The position numbers and the translations under genes are program-made. A stretch of DNA of 64,000 nt from Achatina immaculata (taxonomy: Eukaryota > Mollusca > Gastropoda > Stylommatophora > Achatinidae): positions 25,847,133-25,911,132 of the forward strand of contig CM019718.1 in the NCBI GenBank assembly GCA_009760885.1, given 5' to 3'. Below are positions 20,028 through 31,000 of this stretch, piece after piece; the first letter of the stretch is position 1, and each line of letters starts with the position of its first letter. The notes under the pieces were generated by a model. That model ran no database searches and was not told the origin of the DNA. It saw only the letters and a list, made by a program, of their open reading frames with translations.

Positions 20028-20963
20028 TTAAAAAAACATATATCTTATATCTTATCTTATATCCTTCCTGTGCCGTTAAACGTCACATAGGGCTCGCAAC
20101 GTAGTTCGCCAATTTTTCCTGTCTTCGGCGAGTCTTTTAACCTCATCAAAGGATTTTATGCCTGCTAATTTGGCCTCTCTTAACAATGTCCTCTTCAGAG
20201 TTTCACGCAGTCTGCCTCCTTTTCTTTGCCCTGTTGTGTTCCAATTGATAGCTTGTTTTGGGATTCTCTGATCATTTCTTCTCATCAAGTGACCAACATA
20301 TGTCCATCTCCTTTTCCTAATCACCCATGAGACTGGTTGTTGTTCAGTCATCTGTCTTATTTCTGCATTGTTCTTGAATTCGTTCCACTCGATGTCGAGT
20401 ATTTTCCTTATGCATTTGTTTTCAAAAGAGTCTAATTTCTTGTCTATTACTTTAGTTGTTTTCCAGCTTTCGCATGCATAAATGAGTGTGGATATTACAT
20501 TTGAATTGAATAGTCTTAACTTGGTTTTTGTGCTTATAACTTTTGAATTCCATATGTTCTCAAGATTCTTGAAGACTGATGCTGCTTTTGAAATTCTGAT
20601 CCTCACTTCCTTTCTTAAGCTGCTCTTACAGACACCGAATACAATTAATTGTTTTCTGAATAGTCCCGAAAATTTTGTTTAGTAGATAGTCATTTATAAT
20701 GTATGTAGTTACTTCTGTACTGAGTGAATGTTTAAGAGCAAAACGTAAATGTTATATTTTATTTGATGTCTCTCAGCTTCAATGTTAGTTATGTTTGTTA
20801 TATGAACAGCATATTTGTAGAATGTCTGGAATAGAGTGAAAGATGTATGATAAAGGGCAGAATGTCAGACGGGCCTGCGTGTCCAATTCTTAACCCTTTT
20901 GAAATAAAGATCAATCAATCAATCAATCAATCTAGTGTCACCATCCTGGTCTATTAAAAAAAC
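20028..20963 (-). mobile_element. LINE family A, 3' fragment with 10-bp TSD, interrupted by family D
   Basis: TTAAAAAAAC at 20028-20037 and 20954-20963 is the target-site duplication. The minus-strand frame 20076-20606 encodes 176 residues: RISKAASVFKNLENIW, STLIYACESWKTTK, NKCIRKILDIEW, then the WTYVGHLMRRNDQRIPKQAI tail and RTTLRALCDV with the stop. After 20932 the family A sequence resumes (TAGTGTCACCATCCTGGTCTA, matching CTGTCACAATCCAGGTCTA at 34745), so family D landed inside this copy later. This is the longest open A C-terminus in the window; it lacks the RT core. Confidence 0.85.
20615..20932 (+). mobile_element. LINE family D 3' end, nested in family A
   Basis: Starts near AAGCTGCTCTTACAGACACC, has the same 3' UTR as 11260-11573, and ends with five AATC units. 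It is oriented opposite to the host A copy. No clear target-site duplication; at most 3 bp (TCT). Confidence 0.8.
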
Positions 20964-21456
20964 TATATAAACGTTATTCAAAGTATTATAATTCATTTGA
21001 CCCAAATGCTGAATGACCTTCCTTCCTACCCAACGTGAAAGAGTTATTTACACTGTGGGCGTAAAACAACACGCTATTGTGACGAGACTTGCAGAATCCG
21101 CCTCTTACGGGAAACGTGCGAGTAGTCACGTTAGCGCAGTATCGACTCTGAAAGAGCAGGGGTGAATGCCCTGCCGATGGCAAAACATTACCACTTCCTT
21201 GTTCTTGCGAAATATTCGACTCTGCCGCATCTCATATCTTCTCTCACTCCTTATTCGCCATGTAAGGTTCTTCTGCTCTGTAGCATTCTTTATTCTCACT
21301 CGACATCAGTCTCTTTTTAATACGGTTCAAACGATTACCACTGGAGTGCTTTTACTAATTCCATTAATTTCCCAGTAGTCGATTTTTTTGTCCGATTTGT
21401 ACGATACACTGAGCAAAAGGTTAAACTAATAACGAAGTGGAAGAACGCAGGAAACT

Positions 21457-21499
<43 letters not shown>

Positions 21500-21790
21500 A
21501 ACTTGAGCCCTTACTCGAAGGTCCGTGTTCACGAAAAGAAGTGGAGATCCTATATACCACGGATAGGAAGTCGTGTGTACAGTGTAATCCAGTGCGTCTA
21601 GCCATGCAAGAAAATAAACTATTGTTTTTGAGACACAGTTTTCCTCATCAAAGTGTGGTAAGCGCCCAGTTTTATAAGATTCCTTAACTAGAGGGCGATG
21701 GCAGGAGCGATAGAAGCCAATGTTTCAGTGCAAGAAGCCGGGCTGCCATCTGTTGGACAACTTTCACCCAGTCACGTGACCATCAGTCAA
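20964..21790. other. intergenic with (GAAA)n
   Basis: No gene seen. A GAAA tetranucleotide run lies at about 21458-21500. Frames at 20986-21183 and 21166-21378 show no recognisable domain. Confidence 0.5.
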
Positions 21791-22302
21791 GTAAATCTCT
21801 CTCTCTTCTCTCTTTCTTTCTCTCTCTTTCTTTCTCTCTCTCTCTCTTTCATTCTTTCTTCTTTCTCTTTCTTTCTCTTTCTCTCTCTCTTACTTTCTTT
21901 CTTTCTCTCTTTCTTTCTTTCTCCTCTCTCTTTTTCTTTCTTTCTCATCTCTCTCTCTCTTTCTTTTTCTCTTCTTTCTTTCTCCTCTCTCTTTCTTTCT
22001 TTTTCTTTTCTCTCTTTCTCTCTCTTTCTTTCTCTCTTCTTTCTTTCTCCTCTCTCTCTTTTTTCTTTCTCTCTCTCTTTCTTTCTTTTTCTTCTCTCTG
22101 TCTTTCTCTCTCTCTTATTTCTCTCTTTCTTTCTTTCTCTCCTTCTTTCTCCTCTCTCTCTCTTTCTCTTCTCTCTCTTTCTTTCTTTCTCCTCTCTCTC
22201 TTTCTTTTTCCCTCTCTCCTTTCTTTCTCCTCTCTCTCTTTCTCTCTCTCTTTTTCTCTCTTTCTTTCTCCTCTCTCTTTCTTTCTTGTTTACTTTCTTT
22301 CT
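21791..22302. repeat. imperfect CT/CTTT pyrimidine tract, ~510 bp
   Basis: Almost uninterrupted C and T in mixed CT, CTTT and CCT blocks. A 202-residue Ser/Phe/Leu frame through it is an artefact of composition. It could form triplex (H-DNA) structures in supercoiled DNA. Confidence 0.95.
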
Positions 22303-22576
22303 GTAGTGTCAGAACTTCCTAGTGCTTTTGCCTAAAACCCTTTCATATCACAAACTCCAGGGCACCGTATTATTTGTTTGGTATCAAAAGACTGGACTAA
22401 TGAAAACACGAAGTTCGGTGACTTACGCTACACTCTGACGTCACATCCGGTCGAAAGCCAGGACCTGTGTGTGACATCTAGCACGTGTCGGATCCGAACA
22501 TCCTGCAGTGACTGAGATATCGAACGCAGTTTTATGTTATCAAGATTAAACCAGTTTCCCCTACGTCAAGGGAAGT

Positions 22577-22655
22577 GTGTAGTTTATATGACAGTTTCGA
22601 TGATAGTTTATATGACAGTTTCGATGATAGTTTATATGACAGTTTCGATGACAGT
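22577..22655. repeat. 24-bp tandem repeat, 3 copies
   Basis: The unit AGTTTATATGACAGTTTCGA plus TGAT, translating as a DSLYDSFD repeat on the plus strand. The three copies are identical. Confidence 0.9.
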
Positions 22656-23166
22656 CTAAACCGATGTTTCCCAACCTTTTCCCCGTCCAAGTACTATTTT
22701 TCACGTAAACTGCGGACCATCAGCTTTTATGTAATTTCGCAGCCACATGAACACGTCATTGGTTCCATTCAATACATGGTACTTAGTATCACATTGATAA
22801 TGCACCACGGGTCACAGGCTGGGAGCCACGATAATGCACCACGGGTCACAGGCTGGAAGTCAAGATAATGCACCACGGGTCACAGGCTGGGAGTCAAGAT
22901 AATGCACCACGGACCACAGGCTGGGAGTCAAGATAATGCCCCACGGGTCATAGGCTGGGAGCCACGATAATGCACCACGGACCACAAGCTGGGAGCCATG
23001 ATAATGCGCCACGGGTCACAGATTTGGAGCCACGATAGTGCGTCTCGGAACCACAGGTTGGGTGGGAGCCATGAAAATTCACCGCAGACCACCTGATAAT
23101 GCGCCAGAGATCACAGGTTGGGAGCCACGATAATGTGCCACAGACCAAAGGTTGGGAGCCACTGCT
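22656..23166. mobile_element. hAT-like MITE with an internal 34-bp minisatellite
   Basis: The left end reads CGATGTTTCCCAACCTTTTC, and the right end, read in reverse, CAGTGGCTCCCAACCTTTGG, the imperfect CAGTGNTTCCCAAC-type inverted termini of hAT MITEs. Between them, 34-bp units (ATAATGCACCACGGGTCACA then GGCTGGGAGCCACG) repeat about 11 times. The unit resembles the right terminus itself (TCACAGGTTGGGAGCCACGA), so the array seems grown from the element end. An 8-bp target-site duplication is not convincing (4 of 8 match). Confidence 0.55.
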
Positions 23167-23280
23167 GTGAACATCCCTCCGCTCAACAAAATGGGCCTAC
23201 ATGAATTTGGTTTTGATTTCCAAACTGTCATAAATTATTGCAGAATCAGACGTCAACATCATAATACATGAGTAAAGGGG

Positions 23281-23862
23281 GGGGGGGGACTAACAAATGG
23301 AGAGAGAATGAGAGAAAGAGAGAGAGAGATTTAACAGAAAGTCAGACAGACAGACAGAGAGTGAGAGAGAGAAAATCTGAGACAGAGGGAGTGAGAAAGG
23401 AAGAAAGTGAGAAAGAGATAGAGTGAGACAGAGAGTGTGAGAGGGGGTAAGAAAGACAGAGAGAGAGAAAGACAGAGAGAACGAATTGGAGAGATGGTGA
23501 GAGAGATTTTGAGACAGAAAGATTATAAGACAGAGAGAGAGAATGTACGAGAGAGAGAGAGAATGTACGAGAGAGAGAGAATGTACGAGAGAGAGAGAGA
23601 GAATGTACGAGAGAGAGAGAGAATGTACGAGAGAGAGAGAGAATGTACGAGAGAGAGAGAGAATGTACGAGAGAGAGAGAGAGAATGTACGAGAGGGAGA
23701 GAGAATGTACGAGAGAGAGAGAAAGAGAATGTACGAGAGAGAGAGAGAATGTGCGAGAGAGAGAGAGAATGTACGAGAGAGAGAGAATGTACTAGAGAGA
23801 GAGAATGTACTAGAGAGAGAGAGAGAGAATGTACTAGACACAGAGAGAGAGAGAATTCTTTA
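23281..23862. repeat. (GA)n tract with GAATGTAC-punctuated ~18-22-bp units
   Basis: Starts with a G homopolymer, then imperfect (GA)n to about 23530. About 14 units of (GA)n-ATGTAC follow, encoding ENVRERER-like repeats on one strand and LSYILSLS-like repeats on the other. Later units change TGTACGA to TGTACTA, a local variant spreading toward the right end. Confidence 0.95.
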
Positions 23863-23867
23863 TTCTC

Positions 23868-23930
23868 TTTATCTCCGTGGAACTGTTAACTCCAGATCTT
23901 TGCAGCCAACGCTGTGGCGATGTTGAAGCC
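23868..23930 (+). repeat. unclassified dispersed repeat H, copy 3
   Basis: GTGGAACTGTTAACTCCAGA, TCTTTGCAGCCAACGCTGTG and GCGATGTTGAAGCC align with copies 1, 2 and 4. It directly follows the GA tract. Confidence 0.45.
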
Positions 23931-24157
23931 AATGAATAATGTAAGACGAGAAACAAATACGGAAGAGCCGGACCTGACCAAAGAAACCAGACTCTCAGCA
24001 AGCTCCACCTCTTTGGAGCACTGCTCCACGAAGAGGGCCAGAAAGAGCACATCTGCCTGTCACTGCGATTACCAAGAAGTGAGGGTAGGGTTTTGACCAG
24101 TTCTGCTGCTCTGCATCCGATAATATTTCTGTTATTCTAGTGTGACCATCTTTGCTA

Positions 24158-24238
24158 GACAGATTGATTGAGTGATTGATTGACTGACTGATTGAACTTT
24201 ATTTACAAAGGGTGAAGTTGTACATCCAACTTTGCCAG
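24158..24238 (-). mobile_element. CR1/L2-like LINE 3' terminus with (AATC)-type tail
   Basis: On the minus strand AACTTCACCCTTTGTAAATA and AAGTTCAATCAGTCAGTCAA continue into (AATC)-like units. The layout resembles the family D end (CCCTTTTGAAATAAAGATCA then AATC units) but the sequence differs, so it is a related family. Confidence 0.5.
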
Positions 24239-24683
24239 AATAGATACTAGGAAAAGAGTCTTGAAAGGCTACATCGAGCCAGTACTACTATATGGAAGCG
24301 AATCATGGTCACTGACAAAAACAACAAGAAGAGCATAAGAAGCACATGAAGGTCACACGAAGAGAGTTAAGAATACCATGGACAGCCAAAATAACACACG
24401 AAGAATGCCAAAGAGAAACGAACCTTAACAAACACACTAAGGGGATCTAGCTTTAATGGCCATATTATGAGAAGAGGAGGGATTGGGAAAAAAAATCGTA
24501 ACAACAGAAAAAAAAACTGGAGGCTGGAAAGGGAGAGATAGACCAAGAGAGAAAATCTTAAATGGCTTGGCAAAATGGCGTGGGAGAGATACAACAACAG
24601 AGCTTATGAATAATATGAAAGATCGGAAACTGTGGAGAGACACGGTCGTCAGCGCCTCCAAACATGGCACATGATGATGATGA
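24239..24683 (+). mobile_element. LINE family B-like 3' fragment (subfamily B')
   Basis: Decayed codons give [23 protein letters not shown], PWTAKITHEECQ, GHIMRRGGIG, EKILNGLAKWRGRDTTTELM and DRKLWRDTVVSASKHGT followed by TGA TGA TGA. This matches the last ~150 residues of the long B copy (58510-58975), with many substitutions. The stop codon is the first unit of the TGA tail. It lies tail-to-tail with the D fragment next door. Confidence 0.75.
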
Positions 24684-24930
24684 AGAATCGGGCACACAGA
24701 CCCATTCTGCCCTTTATCATACAACTTTCACTCAGTCATAAACTTTTTACACCAGACAGTACACACACGTTATGTTTATAACAAACATGATTAAAACTGA
24801 AATAACAAAGCTGAAATAACAAAACTGTTACGTTTCACTCTTACCTACTCGCTCAATACATGAAGTAACTGCATACCTGTAAATGTAACAAAGTTACTCT
24901 CCCTGTTTTATACATTGAAGAACCAAACTA
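24684..24930 (-). mobile_element. LINE family D 3' UTR fragment
   Basis: On the minus strand it reads AAGTTGTATGATAAAGGGCA and GAATGGGTCTGTGTGCCCGA, corresponding to the 3' UTR at 11480-11540, preceded by GCAGTTACTTCATGTATTGA. The tail is missing. Confidence 0.65.
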
Positions 24931-25038
24931 CTATTAAGTCAAAGAGTCCAATATATAAGCATTTGTATTCACTGTTTGCAATAAGAGTCATATAAGTAAT
25001 ATAAATAAGTAATATAAAAACAGGTAAGTAGACGACAG

Positions 25039-25795
<757 letters not shown>

Positions 25796-26012
25796 ACATT
25801 TCACTTTATTTACTACTACCGCCTTGGAAGGATACATAATGACAGAAAATAAAGAGAGGAAGACCAAGGCGAAGATGGCTGCAAGACATCGTTGATAATC
25901 TGCAAATGGATGCATCAGCAGCAGGGGCATCTTGCTCACAACCGAGAGGCCTACAGGAGAGCTGTTAGGGAGGAAAAGTTCCGCAAGGGACATGCAAATG
26001 TCTGACTGAGTA
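25796..26012 (+). mobile_element. LINE family C 3' fragment
   Basis: Plus-strand codons correspond to RGRPRRRWLQDIVDNLQMD-type residues, AHNREAYRRAVREEKFRKGH and ANV. Compared with 50454-50672 it has one small deletion. The AATG tail is lost: CAAATG is followed by TCTGACTGAG. Confidence 0.8.
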
Positions 26013-26684
26013 CCACAGCACACATGTCCCGAAATTTCTCCTTTAATAAAATCTTACCAGTCTTTATCAGTCTGATCACCTGGGATCTAAATTATGCATG
26101 CGAACTGATCACTTGGGACTTAATTATGCGTGTGAACTGCAGTTTCAACTAATACAAGAACACTACCACCACAACATAAATAACCACTCCGAACTAAATA
26201 AATATGGCCCACGAAACAAACAACTATTTATTTACACAAGCTGGACTAACAACACTGGTCAACACAGACACTAATGGCAACATACACAAATACATACAAC
26301 AATTAGCTACAATCAGTAAAAGAAACACTTACATAATTATTGAACACAATTAATTAACTCGTATTTAGCAAGGCTCTCCCATCTAACTACTTACTAAAAT
26401 AAATGATCCTATGTCGCTTGATCAACCTTCATAGATATATTCTATATTGCTTACGCAACCTTCATAGAAATATTCTATGTTATATTATTTATTACGTTAT
26501 GTTGCTTTCGCAACCTTCTTCCTTAGTCGCAACGTTATTTCATACATAATCGACGAGACTATAACAAGTCTACGTGATAAAAACAAAACGAACAAACAAA
26601 CAAAAAACACAGGACCTTGGTGTAATACAAATATTAGATTCACCAATACATTGATGAAACTTACATAAATCAATCACACTTCTT
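26013..26684. other. no gene seen
   Basis: AT-rich DNA with two or three imperfect repeats of CTTCATAGA(A/T)ATATTCTAT near 26430-26480. No recognisable coding sequence. Confidence 0.5.
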
Positions 26685-26932
26685 CTTATATCCTTCCCGT
26701 GCCGTTAAACGTCACGTAGGGCTCGCAAAGTAGTTCGCCAATTTTTCCTGTCTTCGGCGAGTCTTTCAACCTCATCAAGGCATTTTATGCCTGTCATTTT
26801 GGCCTCTCTTAACAATGTCCTTTTCAGAGTTTCACGCGGTCTGCTTCTTTTTCTTTGGCCTGTTGTGTTCCATTTGATAGCTTGTATTGGGATTCTCTGA
26901 TCGTTTCTTCTCATCACGTGATCAACAATCAA
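26685..26932 (-). mobile_element. LINE family A 3' fragment
   Basis: The minus strand encodes DHVMRRNDQRIPIQAIKWNT, RPRETLKRTLLREAKMTGIK and RTTLRALRDV, then the ACGGCACGGGAAGGATATAA terminus. It is truncated just upstream of the GHxMRR motif. Target-site duplication unclear (CAATCA-like words on both sides). Confidence 0.8.
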
Positions 26933-27689
26933 ACTATGAATTGCAAAATTAATCCTCACAAAAATTTTACACTTACTAAACATCTATGGCAACACGATAA
27001 CTTACATTACTGAGGGTGGCGCGGGAGCACAGCGCACTATCACAAAACATATCACTAAAAAAAAAAAAAAAAGTCCATGACACAATCACAAATTCTCGGC
27101 CATACCTCACGAAAACGGAACGAAGACTGACTTATTTTCTCTCTTGCTGCACGACTCTCACATGACCAATGGCGAGGCGCTGACCCTGACCCTGTCGGCC
27201 GGCCGTAACCGAAAATGTCAAACTCACAACCTCACAATCTTCCTACTTTACTTTTCATTACCTAGCTCAAAAACATGATGAAAGTTGGGGCGGCCATTTC
27301 TCGTCATTATCATCATCACTGGGCAGAAGATGCAAGGCCCTGTTCCATGCGCAATTCTGCGGGCCTTTCGATTGTTTCAGTTCCGTCTCAGCCTTCCTAA
27401 CTATGCCACACACACAAAACGGCGTAGTCAGCACAATGCTGGCAAGACCTTCTATGCGCAGCGGAAATGTGAGTCTCGCAGGAAAACAGCAGACAGCGCT
27501 TCCGGGTCAAATAAAAATAGTAGCTTTCGGTCCGGACAGTACTTGACCCTTCTTCGCACTAACACTACAGAAGTACTTGTGATTTCCCGAGCGCCCCCTC
27601 CTCTTACTGTAATAGAGAGAGCAACATTTTGTTGTAACCATTAGCATATAGTGCAGTATGGCAAAATATAACACGATAAATCACCCGAC
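26933..27689. other. no gene recognised
   Basis: A 119-residue plus-strand frame (27285-27644) has no family I recognise, no convincing start context and no neighbour support; I do not call it a gene. An A run lies near 27057-27072. Confidence 0.5.
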
Positions 27690-28732
27690 CTTTCTTTTCA
27701 TCATTTTTTCCTTCTCTTTCTCACTCACTCTTTCTCTCTCTCTTTCTTTCGTCTCTCTTTTATCTCTTACTTTCGTCTCTCTTCTCTCTCGCTTTCTCTC
27801 TTCTCACTTTTACTTTCTTCTCTCTTCTCTCTCCCTTTCTCTTCTCACTTTTACTTTCTTCTCTCTTCTCTCTCGCTTTCTCTTTTCTTACTCTTACTTT
27901 ATCTCTCTTACTTTCGTCTCTCTTCTCTTTCGCTTTCTCTCTTCTCACTTTTACTTTATTCTCTCTTCTCACTCTTACTTTCTTCTCCCTTCTCATTCTT
28001 ACTTTTGTATCCCTCCTCACTCTTCCTTTCGTCTCTCTTCTCACTCTTACTTTCGTCTCTCTTCTCACTCTTACTTTCGTCTCTCTTCTCACTCTTTCTT
28101 TCTTCTCTCTTCTCACTCTTACTTTCGTCTCTTTTCTCACCTTTACTATCGTCTCTTTCTCGCTTTTTCTCTTATTACTCTTATTTTTGTCTCCCTTCTT
28201 TCTCGTTTTCTCTCTTCTCACTCTTACTTTCTTCTCTCTTCTCTCTCGCTTTCTCTTTTCTCACTCTTACTTTCTTCTCTCTTCTCTCTCGTTTTCTCTC
28301 TTCTCACTCCTACTTTCGTCTCTCGTCTCTCTCGCTTTCTCTCTTCTCACTCTTATTTTCTTCTCTCTTCTCTCTCGCTTTCTCTCTTCTCACTCTTACT
28401 TTCTTCTCTCTTCTCTCTCGCTTTCTCTCTTCTCACTCTTACTTTCGTCTCTCTTCTCTCTCGCTTTCTCTCTTCTCACTCTTACTTTCGTCTCTCTTCT
28501 CTCTCGCTTTCTCTCTTCTCACTCTTACTTTCGTCTCTCTTCTCTCTCTTCTCACTCCTACTTTCCCTGTCCATTCCGACTCTTCACGCAGTGTCTTTTC
28601 TCCTTCTTTCTTTCTTTAGTCTCTCTTCTCTCTCGCTTTTTCTCTTCTCACTCCTACCTTCCCTGTCTATTCTGACTCTTCTCGCAGTGTCTTTTCTCTT
28701 TCTTTCTTTCTTTCTTTAGTCTCCCTTCTAGG
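27690..28732. repeat. long TC-rich tract with ~26-50-bp semi-regular units
   Basis: About 1 kb almost free of A/G except in the recurring words CTCACTCTTACTTTCGTCTC and TCTCTCGCTTTCTCTCTTCT. The two words alternate to form ~48-bp higher-order units on the right side. It gives several long Ser/Leu/Phe frames, including 353 residues, that I regard as artefacts. Confidence 0.9.
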
Positions 28733-28913
28733 GGAACAGAAGTAAAGGTAGACCAAAAGAGACATGAAGAAGAACAACAGAGAGGATGTTGAGCAATAGA
28801 GGGCTCACCTGGGTAAGAGCAGAAAAAAAGGCGAAGGACGGGCATTTGTGGAAAACCCTTGCGGAAGCCCCATGTGCCCTGGGCACTTAAGGTTCAGAGA
28901 GAGAGAGAGAGAG
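28733..28913 (+). mobile_element. LINE family I (RTE-like) 3' end with (AG)n tail
   Basis: Codons give GRPKET, one TGA where Trp is expected, then RRTTERMLSNRGLTWVRAE, KKAKDGHLWKTLAEAPC and ALGT with a TAA stop, GGTTCAGAG and an AG tail. This is the RGRPKxTWRRT...GxxW...AxDRxxWxxxVxALC pattern of RTE-clade C-termini. It sits inside the pyrimidine tract, with its purine tail on the opposite composition. Confidence 0.75.
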
Positions 28914-29217
28914 TCATTCGTTTATTTTATCTCTTCCTTAGCTCTTTCGTCTCGCTTCTCTCTCGTATCCTCTCTTTTCACACTGTCTCTATTCTTCTCT
29001 CTTTCGCCTCCTTTCTCTCTCTTTTCTCTTCTCTGTCGTTCGTTTATTTTATCTCTTCCTTAGCTCTTTCGTTTCGCTTCTCTCTTTCTCTCTCTCTTTC
29101 TCTTATCCTCTCTTCTCACGCTGTCTCTATTCTTCCTTCTTTCGCCTCCCTTCTCTCTCTCTTTTCTCTTCTCTGTCGTTCGTTTATTTTATCTCTTCCT
29201 TAGCTCTTTTATCTCGC

Positions 29218-29249
<32 letters not shown>

Positions 29250-29305
29250 GTTGTCCTCTCTTCTCTCGCTGTCTCTATTCTCTCCTCTTTCGCCTCCCTT
29301 CTCTC
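28914..29305. repeat. TC-rich tract with ~130-bp units
   Basis: Three units of roughly 130 bp begin with GTTCGTTTATTTTATCTCTT (about 28920, 29038 and 29177) and continue with TC-rich sequence. It appears to be the continuation of the 27.69-28.73 kb tract, or a distinct minisatellite. Confidence 0.85.
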
Positions 29306-29497
29306 ACATCTGTAACAAGCTACTTTCATCGCATCCTTTGATGCAGAGAACTCACAGATATCCAACTTTCTCCAGATCTACACAATCAGTCCTGGCCATT
29401 GGATCTAACTCTGAGCCAATATTTAGCCTTCATTACAAAATTACAGTCCCAATCACAAGCGGTATATCTTTTTTTCGCTAACGAACTCCACACTCAA

Positions 29498-29930
29498 AAG
29501 CATGACAGAAGTAATAAATAACACGAAAATCATGACAGAAGTCAGAAATAACACGAAAATCATGACAGAAGTCAGAAATAACACGAAAAGCATGACAGAA
29601 GTAATAAATAACACGAAAAGCATGACAGAAGTCAGAAATAACACGAAAAGCATGACAGAAGTAATAAATAACACGAAAAGCATGACAGAAGTCAGAAATA
29701 ACACGAAAAGCATGACAGAAGTAATAAATAACACGAAAAGCATGACAGAAGTAATAAATAACACGAAAAGCATGAAAGAAGTAATAAATAACACGAAAAG
29801 CATGAAAGAAGTAATAAATAACACGAAAAGCATGACAGATGTCAGAAATAAAAGCATGACAGAAGTCAGAAATAACACGAAAATCATGACAGAAGTAATA
29901 AATAACACGGGAAGCATGCTAGGAAAGCAG
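29498..29930. repeat. 30-bp minisatellite, ~14 copies
   Basis: The unit is CATGACAGAAGTAATAAATA plus ACACGAAAAG; alternate units read GTCAGAAATA. Units with AATAA and CAGAA alternate in pairs, suggesting 60-bp duplications. The left three and the last units have AAAATCATG in place of AAAAGCATG. The plus frame reads as a 10-residue TEVINNTKSM repeat. Confidence 0.95.
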
Positions 29931-30084
29931 AGAAATTGACTTTTTTTCTTTTTATACACGTCACCGGTCTATAGTTCTGACCCTTGGATAAACTGGGCTC
30001 TTTTCAATTCGTAGTTCCTCTACTATAGACATGTACAAACGTAGCTTCTTGAAAGAGTCTACTGGAGCAATAATTTTGCAGATT

Positions 30085-30480
30085 AACCATATCCACGGGA
30101 CCTAGGCTAAGCTTTAGGCCCATTATTACCCATATCCCAGCCCCATAGACTAAACTTAATAAGGCCCATTATTAACCGTCTCCCATTCACCCAGGCTAAA
30201 CTTAAGGGCCATTATTAACCATCTCCCAGCCCCTATGCTAAACTTAATAAGAACCATTATTAACCATCTCCCAGGCCCCATAAGGCTATGCTTAAATAAG
30301 AGTCTCGGCCCCTTCCGACTAAGCTGTTCATCTCCTGGTATAAAATTCATAAGGTAATAATCTGAATTTGGAGAGGATTTTTTTTTATTTGCTTGACAGA
30401 ACGCCCATTTCCCTTCACGGTATCTAGACTTTAAGCCTGTTGAATTTAAGGGATCATCCGCCAAAGGCTGGGGGTGCAAT
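30085..30480. repeat. dispersed repeat K with internal ~53-bp units
   Basis: Words such as GGCTAAACTTAA, GGCCCATTATTAACC and ATCTCCCAGCCCC repeat three to four times. The right end reads ATCATCCGCCAAAGGCTGGG. A single, non-repeated relative lies at 53300-53460 (CCTAGGCTAAACTTAGAAAG). It may be a MITE with a tandemly amplified interior; I cannot assign the superfamily. Confidence 0.5.
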
Positions 30481-30494
30481 CTTAATGTTTAATA

Positions 30495-30686
30495 ATAGCG
30501 CAGTTTTAGAGGAAGTGTTCAACAGTTTTAGAGGAAGTGTTCAACAGTTTTAGAGGAAGTGTTCAACAGTTTTAGAGGAAGTGTTCAACAGTTTTAGAGG
30601 AAGTGTTCAACAGTTTTAGAGGAAGTGTTCAACAGTTTTAGAGGAAGTGTTCAACAGTTTTAGAGGAAGTGTTCAACAGTTTTAGG
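30495..30686. repeat. 22-bp minisatellite, ~8.5 copies
   Basis: The unit CAGTTTTAGAGGAAGTGTTC plus AA is perfectly repeated. There are no spacers between units, so it is not a CRISPR array. Confidence 0.97.
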
Positions 30687-30893
30687 TGCCTGGGCACACG
30701 AGCCACGCAGAAAGAACAGCCAAATTAGATGTATTCTACAGCCTGGGCACATGTGACATGGAGAGAGAGAGAGAGAAAACAACCAAATTAGATGTTGTTA
30801 CGCAGTTTAAAGTGCCTGGGCAGATGCGATATAGAGATAGAGAGAGAGAGAGAACAGCCAAATTAGATGTATTCCACAGTTTAAAGTGACATG

Positions 30894-30927
<34 letters not shown>

Positions 30928-31000
30928 ACAACCAAATTAGATGTATCACACAGTCTGAGATGTCTGGGCACATGCGACATAGAAAAGCCATGAAAAAAAC
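30687..31000. repeat. ~70-80-bp tandem repeat with embedded (GA)n
   Basis: Four diverged units: GCCTGGGCACATGTGACATG, (GA)n, then ACAGCCAAATTAGATGTATT and CACAGTTTAAAGT. The (GA)n part varies in length. The first unit joins the 22-bp array directly. Confidence 0.8.

Noticed and set aside
27285..27644. 119-residue frame as a host gene
   Set aside because: No recognisable domain, no homologous neighbour copy, and no evidence of splice sites or promoter that I can defend.
27658..28719. 353-residue Ser/Leu/Phe frame resembling a membrane protein
   Set aside because: Composition artefact of a pyrimidine-rich tract; several frames are open in parallel.
30495..30686. CRISPR-like regular repeat
   Set aside because: 22-bp units follow one another without spacers, and the context is a eukaryotic genome.
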